Numbered from the stretch's first letter, positions 21,118-32,931 are shown. The stretch: 64,000 bases of DNA from Myotis daubentonii (GCF_963259705.1 NC_081842.1:66848787-66912786); one strand, 5' to 3'. The notes: generated by a model from the letters alone, not told the origin. A program made the numbers and translations.

Positions 21118-23055
21118 GACAATAGGAGAACCAAGATGGCGGCATAGGTTAACGCCGGAGTTTGCTGCTTTGAACAACTACTTCAAAAGTGAAACCAAAA
21201 AACGGAAGGGACATCACCCAGAGCCACAGGAACGCTGGCTGAGTGGAAGTCCTACAACTAGGAGGAAAGAGAAACGCATACGGACACTCAGAGGAGGCGC
21301 AGTGCTGAAGTCAAATTCTGAGGTGCGGAGTGCGTGCGCGGAGCGGGCTGGCGGCAGAGGGCGCGGTTGTTGTTTTCAATCGGGAGGGAGTCGCAGACTC
21401 TGAGCACCAGATCCGGGCGAGTCTCTAGGGACCCAGACTCGGGCGGGAGAAGCGGGACTGTCTGGCTTCGGTCAGAGCGAGTGCAGCTTTCTCTCCGAGC
21501 TTTGCAGCGGGTGCTGGGACTCAGAGAGGCAGAGCCCCTTGGGACAGGACTGAGAGCCGCCATAACTGCTCTCTCCGGCCCACCCTGTTGATCCTGTGAG
21601 ACCCGCCCCGCCCAAGCCCTGCACAGAGGCCTTTGCCGGATAGCCTCAGGCAAAGGCTAGATTAGCACCACCCTAGAGGACAGAAGTTCTCTCACAGCTG
21701 ACACAGCTGATTCTCATAGCCACTTGGCCTGGAGGTCAAACCCTCCCTGGAATTAGCTACAACAATCAAGATTTATCTATAAGACTGCGAACAAAGACCA
21801 CTAGGGGGTGCACCAAGGAAGCATAACAAAATGCGGAGACAAAGAAACAGGACAAAATTGTCAATGGAAGAAATAGAGTTCAGAACCACACTTTTAAGGT
21901 CTCTCAAGAACTGTTTAGAAGCTGCCGATAAACTTAATGAGATCTACACGAAAACTAATAAGACCCTCGATCTTATATTGGGGAACCAACTAGAAATTAA
22001 GCACACACAGACTGAAATAACGAATATTATACAGACGCCCGACAGCAGACCAGAGGAGCGCAAGAATCAAGTCAATGATTTGAAATGCGAGGAAGCAAAA
22101 AACATCCAACCGGAAAAGCAAAATGAAAAAAGAATCCAAAAATGCGAGGATAGTGTAAGGAGCCTCTGGGACAGCTTCAAGCGTACCAACATCAGAATTA
22201 TAGGGGTGCCAGAAGATGAGAGAGAGCAAGATATTGAAAACCTATTTGAAGAAATAATGACAGAAAACTTCCCCCACCTGGTGAAAGAAATGGACTTACA
22301 GGTCCAAGAAGCGCGGAGAACCCCAAACAAAAGGAATCCAAAGAGGACCACACCAAGACACATCATAATTAAAATGCCAAGAGCAAAAGATAAAGAGAGA
22401 ATCTTAAAAACAGCAAGAGAAAGTAACTCAGTTACCTACAAGGGAATACCCATACGACTGTCAGCTGATTTCTCAACAGAAACTTTGCAGGCCAGAAGGG
22501 AGTGGCAAGAAATATTCAAAGTGATGAATACCAAGAACCTACAACCAAGATTACTTTATCCAGCAAAGCTATCATTCAGAATTGAAGGTCAGATAAAGAG
22601 CTTCACAGATAAGGAAAAGCTAAAGGAGTTCATCACCACCAAACCAGGATTATATGAAATGCTGAAAGGTATCCTTTAAGAAGAGGAAGAGGAAGAAAAA
22701 GGTAAAGATACAAATTATGAACAACAAATATGCATCTATCAACAAGTGAATCTAAGAATCAAGTGAATAAATAATCTGATGAACAGAATGGACTGTTGAT
22801 TATAATAGAATCAGGGACATAGAAAGGGAATGGACTGATTATTCTTGGGGGGGAAAGGGGTGTGGGAGATGTGGGAAGAGACTGGACAAAAATCGTGCAC
22901 CTATGGATGAGGACAGTGGGTGGGGAGTGAGGGCAGAGGGTGGGGCGGGAACTGGGAGGAGGGGAATTATGGGGGGGGAAAAAAAGGAACAAATGTAATA
23001 ATCTGAACAATAAAGATTTAATTAAAAAAAAAAAGAAAAAGAAAAAAAAAAAAAA
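21118..23055 (+). mobile_element. Half-L1 (ORF1-only) element A, plus
   Basis: 1938 bp. It has a full 5' UTR starting GAACCAAGATGGCGGCATAG, a GC-rich leader, a complete ORF1 (21831-22679), and then a short 3' UTR rich in G (GGGGGGGAAAGGGG, GGAGTGAGGGCAGAGGG). It ends in AATAAAGATTTAATT and a long A-rich tail. No ORF2 follows. Flanked by the 15-bp duplication AAAGATAGTCTCTTC. This is the structure described for HAL1 elements, L1-derived non-autonomous retrotransposons that rely on another L1's ORF2 protein. Confidence 0.88.
21831..22679 (+). CDS. L1 ORF1 protein (half-L1 A)
   Basis: 282 codons without a break, starting MRRQRNRTKLSMEEI and ending YEMLKGIL. The order is a basic N-terminus, a heptad-like coiled-coil segment (about residues 14-120), an RRM-like domain (about 121-190; contains NIRIIGVPE and FEEIMTENFPHL), and a C-terminal domain (about 191-282; KMPRAKDKERIL, YKGIPIRLSADFSTET, RLLYPAKLSFRIEG). 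ORF1p is an RNA-binding trimeric chaperone that coats L1 RNA. The start is the first ATG after the leader. About 30-40 residues shorter than many mammalian ORF1p, with the shortening in the N-terminal half. Differs from the protein of the copy at 41886-42734 at only about seven sites. Confidence 0.93.
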   Translation: MRRQRNRTKLSMEEIEFRTTLLRSLKNCLEAADKLNEIYTKTNKTLDLILGNQLEIKHTQTEITNIIQTPDSRPEERKNQVNDLKCEEAKNIQPEKQNEKRIQKCEDSVRSLWDSFKRTNIRIIGVPEDEREQDIENLFEEIMTENFPHLVKEMDLQVQEARRTPNKRNPKRTTPRHIIIKMPRAKDKERILKTARESNSVTYKGIPIRLSADFSTETLQARREWQEIFKVMNTKNLQPRLLYPAKLSFRIEGQIKSFTDKEKLKEFITTKPGLYEMLKGIL

Positions 23056-23070
23056 AAAGATAGTCTCTTC
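23056..23070. repeat. 15-bp target duplication, second of three
   Basis: AAAGATAGTCTCTTC between the poly(A) of element A and the 5' end of element B. It serves both as right flank of A and left flank of B. Confidence 0.95.
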
Positions 23071-25316
23071 GAGAAACTAAGATGGCGGCATAGATAAACA
23101 CCGGGAAATTGCCGCCTCCCACAACAATTGAAAAATACCGCAAAGGACAGAGCGGACATCATCCAGAACAACAGGAAGGCTGGCTGAGTGTAAATTCTAC
23201 AACTAGAAGGAAAGAAAAGCACACTGAGAGCCAGAGGAGCTGCGGAGGTGAAGTGCAGAGGTACGGCGGCTCGCGCGCGCGCGCGGAAAGGGGGTGGCAC
23301 CTGAGGATGCGGCTGTCTTTTTGAATCACAAGCTCCCGACTGCTCTGAACTCCGGTTCCGGGAAGTCTCTGGGGACCCAGGACTCATACGGGAAACTGGA
23401 CTGTCGGGCAGCGGGCGAACTTGAGGGCGGCTTTCCCTCAGAGGTGCTTGCAGCAATTATCGGGTCACTGAGACCCGCGACTCATTAGGGCTGGGCAGAG
23501 AATCAGCCATAGCTGCTTGCTCCGCCCTTTGATTCCCTGAGACCCCGCCCCACCCAGGCTGCGGCAGAGGCTTTTGCATGTGAATGTACCTAACTGCAGC
23601 CAAGCCAGGCAGACCCGGAACTTCCAAGAGAAGGCCCAAGGCCCCGCAGCGGCTTGCATTGCTTCACAGCTGAGCCTCTTCGTGGCTCCTGCTGTGTGGC
23701 CTCAGGCAGAGGCTGAATTAGCACCTCCTTAGATCCAGGAGCCACTGTACCCAGTGGTCAGAGGGGGACCATCCAGATTGCAACTCCTCAGATCCATAAG
23801 GGATACACTCAGGGAGCAGACTCAGTGAGCACCAAAGCCCCACTGAAGCAAGTCTTGCCCCAGAAGGGTGTCTTCAGCACAGAAGTTCTCCCACTTCAGA
23901 CACAGCTGATTCTCACAGCCAATTGGCCTGGAGGTCAATTCCTCCCAGTGCTCCTACAACAACCAAGGCACCAAGAGTGCACCAAGAGTGTCCACCTCAG
24001 GTAACTGGGGAGGCTGAGCCACTGGGCCCTACAGGACACCTGGCGTGCAGGGCCACTCTATCAACACAGGGAAGCAGCCAAAATGCGGAGACAAAGAAAA
24101 AGGTCACAAATGGCTGAAATGGAGGAAAGCAAACGACTGGATATAGAGTTCAAGGCCACGTTTATAAGGTTTTTCAAGAATTTTATGGAAACCGCCGATA
24201 AATTTAATGAATCCCTCAATAAGTATAGTGAGACCATGGAGGACATGAAAAAGGACCAACTAGAAATTAAGCATACACTGACTGAAATAAAGAATAATTT
24301 ACAGAGATCCAACAGCAGACAAGAGGATCCCAAGAATCAAGTCAAAGATTTGAAATACAAAGAAACAAAAAATACCCAACCGAAAAAGAAAAAAGAAAAG
24401 AGATTCCAAAAATATGAAGATAGTGTAAGGAACCTCTGGGACAACTTCAAGCGTACCAACATCAGAATTATAGGGGTATCAGAAGGAGAGAGAGGGCAAG
24501 ATATTGAAAACCTTTTTGAAGAAATAATGACAGAAAACTTCCCCTACCTGGTGAAAGAAATGGACTTACAAGTCCAGGAAGCGCAGAGAACCCCAAACAA
24601 AAGGAATCCAAAGAGGACCACACCAAGACACATCATAATTAAAATGCCAAGAGCAAAAGATAAAGAGAGAATCTTAAAAGCAGCAAGAGAAAGACAGTCA
24701 ATTACCTACAAGGGAGTACCCATACGACTGTCAGCTGATTTCTCAACAGAAACCATGCAGGCCAGAAGAGAGTGGCAAGAAATATTCAAAGTGATGAATA
24801 GCAAGAACCTGCAACCAAGATTACTTTATCCAGCAAAGCTATCATTCAGAATAGAAGGTCAGATAAAGAGCTTCACGGATAAGAAAAAGCTAAAGGAGTT
24901 CATCACCACCAAACCAGCATTATATGAAATGCTGAAAGGTATTCTTTAAGAAGAGGAAGAAGAAAAAGGAACTCTTACCATTTGCCACAGCATGGATAGA
25001 ACTGGAGAGCGGATAAATACCACATGATCTCACTCATTTGTGGAATATAATGAACAACATAAACTGATGAACAAGGGCTGATCCAGAGACGGAGAGGCAT
25101 TGATTGGACTGTCGGGCCTTGGAGGGAAGGTAGGGGAGGGTAGGGGTAAGGGGGAAAGATCAACCAAAGGACTTATATGCAAGCATATAGGCCTAACCAA
25201 TGGACACGGACAACGGGGGGGGTGAGGGCATGAGCGGGGGGTGGGGGGTAGAGGGTAACGTGGGGACAAGGACACATATGTAATATCTTAATCAATAAAA
25301 AATATATTTTTTAAAA
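23071..25316 (+). mobile_element. Half-L1 (ORF1-only) element B, plus, with L1-type 3' end
   Basis: 2246 bp. It starts GAGAAACTAAGATGGCGGCA, has a long GC-rich leader and a complete ORF1 (24083-24949). It then passes within about 20 bp into the last part of L1 ORF2/3' UTR (TACCATTTGCCACAGCATGG, TGATCTCACTCATTTGTGGA, G-rich tract, AATAAAAAATATATTTTTT). Unlike element A, its 3' end is that of an ordinary L1 from which nearly all of ORF2 has been removed. Flanked by the same 15-bp target duplication. Confidence 0.85.
24083..24949 (+). CDS. L1 ORF1 protein (half-L1 B)
   Basis: 288 codons, open throughout, starting MRRQRKRSQMAEMEESKRL. The RRM-like and C-terminal domains are nearly identical to those of the ORF at 21831-22679. 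The coiled-coil half differs more (for example EFKATFIRFFKNFMETADKF in place of the A-copy sequence) and is six residues longer. Coiled-coil change with a conserved RNA-binding half is the usual pattern of L1 ORF1 evolution. No frameshift or stop, so the copy could still make protein if transcribed. Confidence 0.93.
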   Translation: MRRQRKRSQMAEMEESKRLDIEFKATFIRFFKNFMETADKFNESLNKYSETMEDMKKDQLEIKHTLTEIKNNLQRSNSRQEDPKNQVKDLKYKETKNTQPKKKKEKRFQKYEDSVRNLWDNFKRTNIRIIGVSEGERGQDIENLFEEIMTENFPYLVKEMDLQVQEAQRTPNKRNPKRTTPRHIIIKMPRAKDKERILKAARERQSITYKGVPIRLSADFSTETMQARREWQEIFKVMNSKNLQPRLLYPAKLSFRIEGQIKSFTDKKKLKEFITTKPALYEMLKGIL

Positions 25317-25331
25317 AAAGATAGTCTCTTC
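25317..25331. repeat. 15-bp target duplication, third of three
   Basis: AAAGATAGTCTCTTC, then AAGAAATGGTTTGGGG, the expected L1 ORF2 continuation. This marks the original insertion site. Confidence 0.95.
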
Positions 25332-26249
25332 AAGAAATGGTTTGGGGAAAATTGGATAGATACATGCCAAAAAAAAAAAAAATGAAACCAGACCACCGAC
25401 TTACACCATACACAAGAATAGACTCAAAATGGATAAAGGACTTAAATGCAAGCCATGAAACCATAAAAATCCTAGAAGAAAACATAGGCAGTAAAATCTC
25501 AGACATCTCACAGATACATCCCCTATGGCAAGGGAAACAAAGGAAAAATAAACAAATGGGAGTACATCAAACTAAAAAGCTTCTGCACAGCCAAAGAAAC
25601 CATTAACAAAATGAAAAGGAAACCCCTATATGGGAGAACATATTTGCCAGTGATATATATGATAAGCAGTTAATTTCCAAAATATATAAAGAACTTATAC
25701 AACTCAACACCAGGAAGACAAACAATCCAATTAAAAAACGGGCAAAGAACCTGAACAGACACTTCTCCAAAGAGGACATACAGATGGCCAATAGACATAT
25801 GAAAAAAATGCTCAGCATCACTAGTCATCAGAGAGATGCAAATTAAAATGACAATGAGATATTACCTCACACCTGCTAGAATAGCTACCATCAATAAGTC
25901 AGCAAACAAGTGGTGGCAAGGAAGTGGAGAAAAGGAAACCCTAGTACATTGCTGGTGGGAATGCAGCCTGGTGCAGCCACTGTGAAAAATAGTATGGAGT
26001 TTCTTCAAAAAATTAATAATGGAACTTCCTTTTGACCCAGTGATCCTACTTCTGGATATATACCCTAAGAATCCCAAAACAAACAAACAAACAAAAAAAG
26101 AATCCCAAAACACCAATCAGAAAGAATACATGCACCCTTATGTTCATAGCTGCGTTATTTACAACAGCCAAGATCTGGAAACAGTTAAAGTGCCTATCAG
26201 TAGATGAGTGGATAAAAAACTGTGGTACATTTACACAATGGAATACTAA

Positions 26250-26868
26250 CTACACTAATAAAAGACAAAGATGCTAATCAACCGTACCTTCACTACACCC
26301 ACCAGCCAATCAGAAGAGTATGCAAATTAACCTAACAAAGATGGTGGTTAATTTGCATACACAGGCGCCCAGCGAAGACTGAAGACAGTGTAGAAGGAAG
26401 CCAAGCACTGCAGAAGGGAGCCAAGCGGCGGAGAAGGGAACAGATCGGAGGCAGCAGACACGGGAGGGAGGCGAAGCAGAGGACACGGGAGGGAGCCGAG
26501 GTGGCGGGGAAGGGAGGGAGCCGAGGTGGCGGGGAAGGGAGGGAGCCGAGATGGCGGGGAAGGGAGGGAGCGAAGTGGTGGAGAATGGAGGAAGTGAGGC
26601 AGTGGAAAAGGGAGAGAGCGAGGCAGCAGAGAATGGAGGAAGCAAGGCAGCGGAGAAGGGAGGGAGTGAAGCGGTGCAGAAGGGAGAGAGCTGAGGTGGC
26701 AGAGAAGGGAGGGAGCCAAGGCGAAGCGGTGAAGGGAGGGAGCGAGGCAGCGGAGAAGGGAGCGAAGCCCACTGAGGCTTCGCTCCGGTCTCAGGAAGCC
26801 CTATTCTTGCAAGAATAGGCCCCAGGAAGCCCTATTCTTGCAGGAATCTTCCTGCAACGGGCCTCTAG
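26250..26868 (+). mobile_element. Helitron, plus, purine-rich body
   Basis: 5' CTACACTAATAAAAGACAAA (first base altered). The 3' end has a perfect hairpin TTGCAGGAATCTTCCTGCAA followed by CGGGCCTCTAG at 26868 and host T. The interior (26370-26780) is a (GGAGGGAGC..GGCGGAGAAG)-like purine-rich repeat giving long spurious frames on both strands. It interrupts the L1 between GGAATACTA and TGCAGCTATAAA. Confidence 0.87.
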
Positions 26869-27329
26869 TGCAGCTATAAAAAAGAAGAATCTCTTACCCT
26901 ATGCAACAGCATGGATGGGCCTGGAATTTATAATGCTAAGCAAAATAAGCCAGTCAGAGAAAGACAAATACCATATGATCTCACTTACATGGGGAATCTA
27001 ATGAACAAAATAAACTAACAAACAAAATAGAAACAGCAGTATGGATACATGGAACAGACTGGCAGCTATTAGAGGGGGGTGCAGGGGGATGACTGGATGA
27101 AAGAAGGTGAAGGGATTAGCCAAAGAACATACATGCGTATTGCATAGACACAGACAACAGTGTGGTGATGGCCAGAGGGAAAGGGGTGCAGGGCAGGCAA
27201 AGGGGGAAAATGGGGACATTTGTAGTAGTATCAATGACATAAATAACGTTATTCCACCAAATCCAGGCAAAAAAGAAGAGATGGTAGAAAAAGAATTTCT
27301 GGAAGGGGTGATAAAAAACTTGCACACCT

Positions 27330-29011
27330 TCCATTTAGTTTAAGTGTAAATATAATCATTTAAAACAAACGTTACTCTGAGTTGTATAATTTCTTTTTTT
27401 TTTTTGTATGTAACAAAACACATTTCAGGTTGTATTTAATTTAAATATTTTTAAATAAGAGTAAATGTCTGAACGTGGCCTGGATCATGTTTAAATAGTG
27501 TTGCCTCACACTGATTATGGTGTCTAAGATTATATGTATATAGTTTTTTTAAAAAGAAAAGAAAAAGGCATACCTTTGCCACTTTTATTACAATGTCTCT
27601 GCTCATATATTCTTTTAATTAATCCTGTGATTCACTGTACTTCCTGATTCTAAAGTCTTTCATCAAAAATAGAAAGCTTTCATGCATCCTTTCTTGGAAT
27701 ATTGCCTCTTGCTCATTCTCTATGTTCACCTCTGAAACTCCTATTGATTCATAATGAACTTCTCTACTTTTCTTCTTATATCTTAAACCATTCTCTTTCA
27801 AATATTCCATCTTTATCTCTCAGGGTACAATCATTTCCTCATATATATCTTTCAATTTACTGATTTTCTCGTTAGCTGCTTTTTCCCATGTCCACTGTAT
27901 TTTTAAATTATTATTTCAACACCATAGTATTCATTTCTAGAAGTTGTATTAGGTTGTTTTCCAAATCTGCCCAGTATTTTTGAGAATGTCTTATCCATGC
28001 ATCATATTTTAATGCCTTCTATTAAGTCTGTGATAATATCAACTGATTGTTTTATAGTCTTTATCTGGTAATTTATCTGAAGTTTTGGAGGGTCTAATGT
28101 GCTATTTATTTAATCTCCTTCTCCTTCCTCATAAAGTGTTCAATTCAAGTCCCAAAACGTCATGAGAGATGAAGTAGAGGTCATGTGCTCTGAGGAAGAT
28201 TTCCCACCACCACCACCCTAAACCCAAGTTTAACAGATAAGCTTCCTTGTCTTCAGCCAGCATGTGTAAGAGGACTTTTTTCCTAGTCTACCTTTCCCAG
28301 AGAGTGTAACTCCTCAAGAGTTGTGGCTTTATAAACAGTTCTCAGTTCCAATTCATACAAGTCCCAGGCACCATCTCCTATCCCAGGGTGGCCATTAAAG
28401 CTTGGTCACTGAGGCTAATAAACCCCTCAGGGCTGCTTCAGCATTGAGCTTATGGGCTAACACCTCTGGGAATCAGTTCCTTCTTTGTTAGCCCTTAGGT
28501 GTTTCCCTTGCTGTTTTATGAGCCCAGACATGCATTTCAAGAAGATGTTTATAACATTTCATCCAGCTTTTCTAAGGACTTAGGAGCAGAAGAGCTTTTA
28601 CGTTAAATAGTCCTGTCTTCATATTCTAAAAATGTTAGTTGCTATTCCCTCTTAATTAAATATGAAAGTATTAAAAGATACCTGGGCTTTCAAACAATTT
28701 TTACCTGTATTAAAAATTTAAATTGGATAAAACGTCTCTTTTAATCAAACAGACATTGGAAAATGAGTTTATTCTTTTTTTATCAGTTACCAAAGCGAAA
28801 ATCTGAAATATCCTTTTCAGGTTGAATAAATTCAAGATATGTTGTGGAGGACAACATATGATTCAAGAAAGCATCTTCTCCAAAGTTGCCAAAGTATGTT
28901 ACAAACATACTAATTAATCCTCTTGGGCAATTTTTTAATTTAACAGTGCAACATGAATTAATCCTCATGATGTACCTCTAAATCAGGTTTGTGGCAAGTT
29001 TTATCCCCACT
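27330..29011. other. GRAMD1C intron 2, possible old L1-like debris
   Basis: 27600-28110 is T-rich with phrases such as TTTCATTTCTAGAAGTTGTA and GATTTTCTCGTTAGCTGC that recall antisense old L1/HAL1 sequence, but I cannot place it. 28110-29011 shows no recognisable repeat or exon. Confidence 0.35.
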
Positions 29012-29270
29012 TTTATAATAATAAAAATGTAATATGCAAATCGACTGAACAACCGGACGGCAGAACTACCATCCGGACGACCTTCCAGACGACCATGCTA
29101 TGACACGCACTGGTGCCAGGCCAGCCAAGGCGCGTGCGATGTGATTGGTTGGGGGGCCCGGCCATTGCCCCATGACCGCCCCACAGAGGGAGGCCTAGGC
29201 CACCCAGCTGGCAGCAATCCGGGGCCCCTCAGGAAGGGTCCCTAAGCCTGGCCGCAACCAGGGCCTGTAG
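29012..29270 (+). mobile_element. Degraded Helitron, plus
   Basis: Starts TTTATAATAATAAAAATGTAA, then ATATGCAAATCGACTGAACAA and repeated CCGGACGACC. It ends CAGGGCCTGTAG near 29270. The 3' hairpin is missing. Helitron-like by its 5' region and GC-rich body; older or damaged. Confidence 0.65.
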
Positions 29271-29768
29271 GTATAAATGAATGTTTAATATAAGTACCTG
29301 ACCCAAAGCATTTTACTTTATGAAATACATAGGTAAGTATGTCATCTTTTAAACATACACAACAGAAAATCTCAAAGGCTTTTTCTCCTCCCAACAGTTG
29401 CTAGGGAAGTTACTAAGAGAAGTTACACTAAACAAATGTATCTGCCACAGATCTCTGTAAGCTTTTCCTCTGGGACCTTAACCCACCAGGAATATACCAT
29501 TATTTTAATTGGGAAAACAAAAGTTTGGTTTGGAGGTTTTTTTGTTTTTCTTTTGCCATGAATTTTTACTAACAGTTAAAGGGCAAAAGCATGAATATTT
29601 ATTTGCCATTACTTCATTTTAAATCTCATTTCTTCATTTCACAAAATTTTTATTGTGACATTAGGATTTAAAAATTCATAATGAAACTCACTTCCCACAC
29701 ACTAGGATTAAATATGTTCATTTTTAAATAAAAAAGAAAACAAATATAACAATTAATATTCCTATCTT

Positions 29769-29967
29769 TTTTTAAATATATTTTATTGATTTTTTTACAG
29801 AGAGGAAGGGAGAGAGATAGAGAGTTAGAAACATCGACGAGAGAGAAACATCGATCAGCTGCCTCCTGCACACTCCCCACTGGGGATGTGCCCGCAACCA
29901 AGGCCCATGCCCCCGACCGGAACCAAACCTGGGACCCTTGAGTCCACTGAGCCAAACCGGTTAGGGC
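29769..29967 (-). repeat. VES-type SINE, minus
   Basis: Tail complement TTTAAATATATTTTATTGAT at left and head complement CCAAACCGGTTAGGGC at right. Flanking duplication ATATTCCTATCTTT on both sides. Confidence 0.93.
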
Positions 29968-30915
29968 GATATTCCTATCTTTATATTACAGGATTGAAAT
30001 AGAAAATCTGCAGCTGTGGGTCTCACTATCAATTGCTATGAAAAGTTAATCATATTCCTTTAAATGAAAGTCCTACCGTCAGAACGACACTAAGTAGCAC
30101 AAGGTTAAATGGGCAGGGTCTAAAAGATGTCAACCTCTGCAAAAAAAAACAAAAACCAGAACTTTAATAAACTTTGGTTCACTTTCTTGTATCCTTTTAA
30201 GTTTTCAAAATTTTTTAATTATGAGGAATCATGAAAATACATTTTCCAATATTACAAATGAAAATGTTCTTATTTAGCACTTTTCAACCTTTTAATCACT
30301 GGGACTGTCTTAAGGAAAGGTGTTGCCATGTAGCATCTTCCTGTTGAGTATACTCAGAGGTTTTTATTGTCGTTAGTGGTAGAGGTAGATGGATTTAAAA
30401 TTATAGAGGAGAAAAAAAAATAAAGTGGCAGAGAAGTGCATTATTTTGCAGACTTCTTAACAATCATTTTTAGCGTTATAGTTGTACTACATTAGAGCCA
30501 CTCGTCTACACAGACCTCTGTCCTCCACATTAAGAGGCTAAGGCTGCTACAGCTTTTGAGCTTCTGCTGTCATTTCTTGCTAGTGTCTATGTATTATCCC
30601 AAAGCAATTCCCTTATTTCCAACATTCTATTCAACTAAAAAAAAAAGGGACCAACTTATTTACTAGGTGTATAAAAATATGTCAAAAATATATTAAAGAA
30701 ATTCCAAATGAAGACTTGAGGAATTCTCCTCTCGCAATATATACCACCATGAGCTTGGATTTAGCTATTCAGGTTCTTTTTTATTTTTGTTTGCTTCTGA
30801 GTTCTGATAGTTCTGGTTTCTGTGTAAGTGACTTCTGGAAAAGTCAGTAAAACTTCTGAGATGTTGTATTTGTCTTTAAGTCTATTTCATGTGAATCCAT
30901 ATAAAAATTTCTCAA
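29968..30915. other. GRAMD1C intron 2, nothing identified
   Basis: AT-rich intron with no supported exon or repeat. Confidence 0.5.
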
Positions 30916-31131
30916 GCCTGGCTGGTGTGGCTCAGTGGCTGAGCAACAACCTATGAACCAGGAGGTCAGGGTTCGATTCCAGGTCAGGGCACATGCCCAT
31001 GTTGCAGGCTCGATCCCCAGGAGGGGATGTGCAGGAGACAGTTGATCAATGATTCTCTCTCATCTTTAATGTTTCTATCTCTCCCCCCACCCCTTCCTCT
31101 CTGAAATCAATAAAAAAATATATTTTTTTTA
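30916..31131 (+). repeat. VES-type SINE, plus
   Basis: Head GCCTGGCTGGTGTGGCTCAG, B-box GGTTCGATTCC, tail GAAATCAATAAAAAAATATA. Confidence 0.92.
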
Positions 31132-31207
31132 AAAATTGCTCAAAATAAAGTGCTTGCCATCATCAAAGAAAACTAAAACTGAGCCAAAATAAACCTTCAA
31201 CATTCTA

Positions 31208-31380
31208 AAGCAGTGCTTCTCAAACTTGAATGAGCATACAAATCCCTTGGAAATCTTGTGAAAATGAAGATTCTGACTCAGTAGGTCTGAGGTTGGGCCC
31301 AGGATTCTGCATTTTTAATCAACTGACATGTGATGCCAAATCTTCCAGCTCCACATTCTACACTTTGAGGTGAAAAGCTA
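31208..31380 (+). repeat. MER20/MER5-like ancient hAT relic
   Basis: GCAGTGCTTCTCAAACTTGA, TGACTCAGTAGGTCTGAGGT, TGGGCCCAGGATTCTGCATT and CACTTTGAG occur in the order of this old placental repeat. Confidence 0.7.
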
Positions 31381-32597
31381 CATACCTCTTTCCCCCGCAC
31401 CCTCTATCTCTAAATCCTTATTCCCCTGCCTTTTCCTTTTCTTACTTTATCCTTTTTTCTTGCATCAAATCTGCAAAGAGTAACCACAGTAATTCTTTAG
31501 CCCTATACATAGCCCTTGGAACTATGAAGGTTCCCAATCTATAATAAATATAAAAAGCAGAGTGCAGAACAACACACAACAGTCATAAACTTTCTCTAAA
31601 TGTGTCCAAAAATAATATAATCAAATGTAGATGATATAATTTTTAGGGTATGTGGTTATTTTGATATATTTCTTAGCAATAAAATATTTTCCTTCTTAAT
31701 AGGAAGTAAGAGCCTGTTATTAACCTGAAGATTCGATAACATTCAATAACTGGGCTGCTAATTATGAACAGAACGATGGTACTTGCACTAATCCTTATAA
31801 CCTGTTAACAATATGTCTTTTTTTGATCTACTCTAAAATTATTAGAAATTCTGCTATCACGTACATATACCTAATCCTCAAGATATCAGCTTCCTAATAA
31901 GTTAATATTGGAACTATATATACCTTATACTCTTATGTAAAATTCACTTATTGCTGCATTAGTCTACCAAATGACTCATAATTCTCACAGGAATTGTTAG
32001 ATTTAGAATGAGCCCTTTAATATAATAAACGCTAGCATTCATATGGTAACAGAAATGTTCTTACCAAAAGACTCTGTGCACCCAATCAAGGAGCCGTAGT
32101 CTCAGTTTACAGTGGGGAAACCTGAAGCAGATCCAGGTTATGCAACCAAGTGATCACAGTGCAGACAGGCTACGAAACTTTAAACCAATCTCAAAATCAT
32201 TATACACTGCAGGTCAAACATAGTTACATTTCCTTCTAGGTACAGGAACTAATTATTTAAATTAAAATGATGTAAAATAGCTGGCTTCTCAGTAACATTT
32301 AGAAATACGATTTCTATAAAATGTTAGACTCTTGCCAATACAGTGAGTGGGATCCAATTCTGTGGTGTAGTTTTCTCCCAAGAAAATTGAAGCAGATAAT
32401 TCCACTCCATCAAACCAGACAACAGTGCATTCTAGTGGCCAAAGGAGGGCATACTCAGAAATGGGATTCAAAGGCTAAGACAAATATCTAAAATCTAGAA
32501 GCGAATAAAAAATATTATAAATAATATATGAATTGCTGCAAACTTATAAAATTTTGCATTTAAGATTAAAATGAAGATAGAAGAAAAAAAATATTAC
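31381..32597. other. GRAMD1C intron 2, nothing identified
   Basis: No repeat I can name. A minus-strand open frame at 32289-32471 is not supported as an exon because it lacks a donor and disagrees with the exon 2 to exon 3 junction. Confidence 0.5.
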
Positions 32598-32747
32598 CCA
32601 AAAGCTCCAGTCACCACTCCAGTTATGCCCATGTGGCCCCGGTTTTTTAGCTGACACTGTATTATTCTCATCCGCAACTGGACTAGGATTTTCCTCTAAT
32701 TCTTCCGGTGACTCGGTGGCAATGTTTGACTCTCCTTCATTTATTAC
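32598..32747 (-). CDS. GRAMD1C: GRAMD1C exon 2 (N-terminal region)
   Basis: A 150-nt, 50-codon exon on the minus strand. The acceptor is TTTTTTCCAG (cag at 32748-32750) and the donor is GTAATA just left of 32598; both boundaries are in phase 0. It begins VINEGESNIATESPEELEEN and ends NWSGDWSFW. The acidic EELEENPSP segment and the terminal HNWSGDWSFW box match the N-terminus of GRAMD1C as I remember it; the latter precedes the SSSTYK linker of exon 3. This part is disordered and cytosolic in the protein. Confidence 0.95.
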
Positions 32748-32931
32748 CTGGAAAAAAGTATCAATCAATTTAAATTATTCATTGAGAAATGTCCATTTTA
32801 AAAAGGAAAGAGTTAATGTTCAAAATATGTCAATTAACTTGAAAAGGATAATATTTAAGCTTTTGAAAAACAGCAATTAATATGTTTTGCTTCCATAGTT
32901 CATACATTTACATGTACAACAAATATTTTCT

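Larger units (their letters stand above)
20800..27250 (+). repeat. L1, plus, internally deleted; host of two half-L1s and a Helitron
   Basis: L1 sequence is present at about 20800-21117, 25332-26249 and 26869-27250. At about 20975 endonuclease-region sequence (AAACCATACAAAGTATGTTG) jumps straight to the late ORF2 region (AATAGCCTGGTACTATCACA), so the reverse-transcriptase part is deleted. It ends with the late ORF2 run (GGTGGGAATGCAGCCTGGTG, ATTCCCAAAACA...) and an L1 3' UTR up to about 27240. Open frames such as 25337-25606 are remnants. Confidence 0.82.

Noticed and set aside
26310..26818. Long overlapping frames on both strands
   Set aside because: Purine-rich tandem repeats in a Helitron; low-complexity artefacts.
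32289..32471. Minus-strand frame as a possible extra GRAMD1C exon
   Set aside because: No donor or acceptor pair in frame, and exon 2 joins exon 3 perfectly without it.
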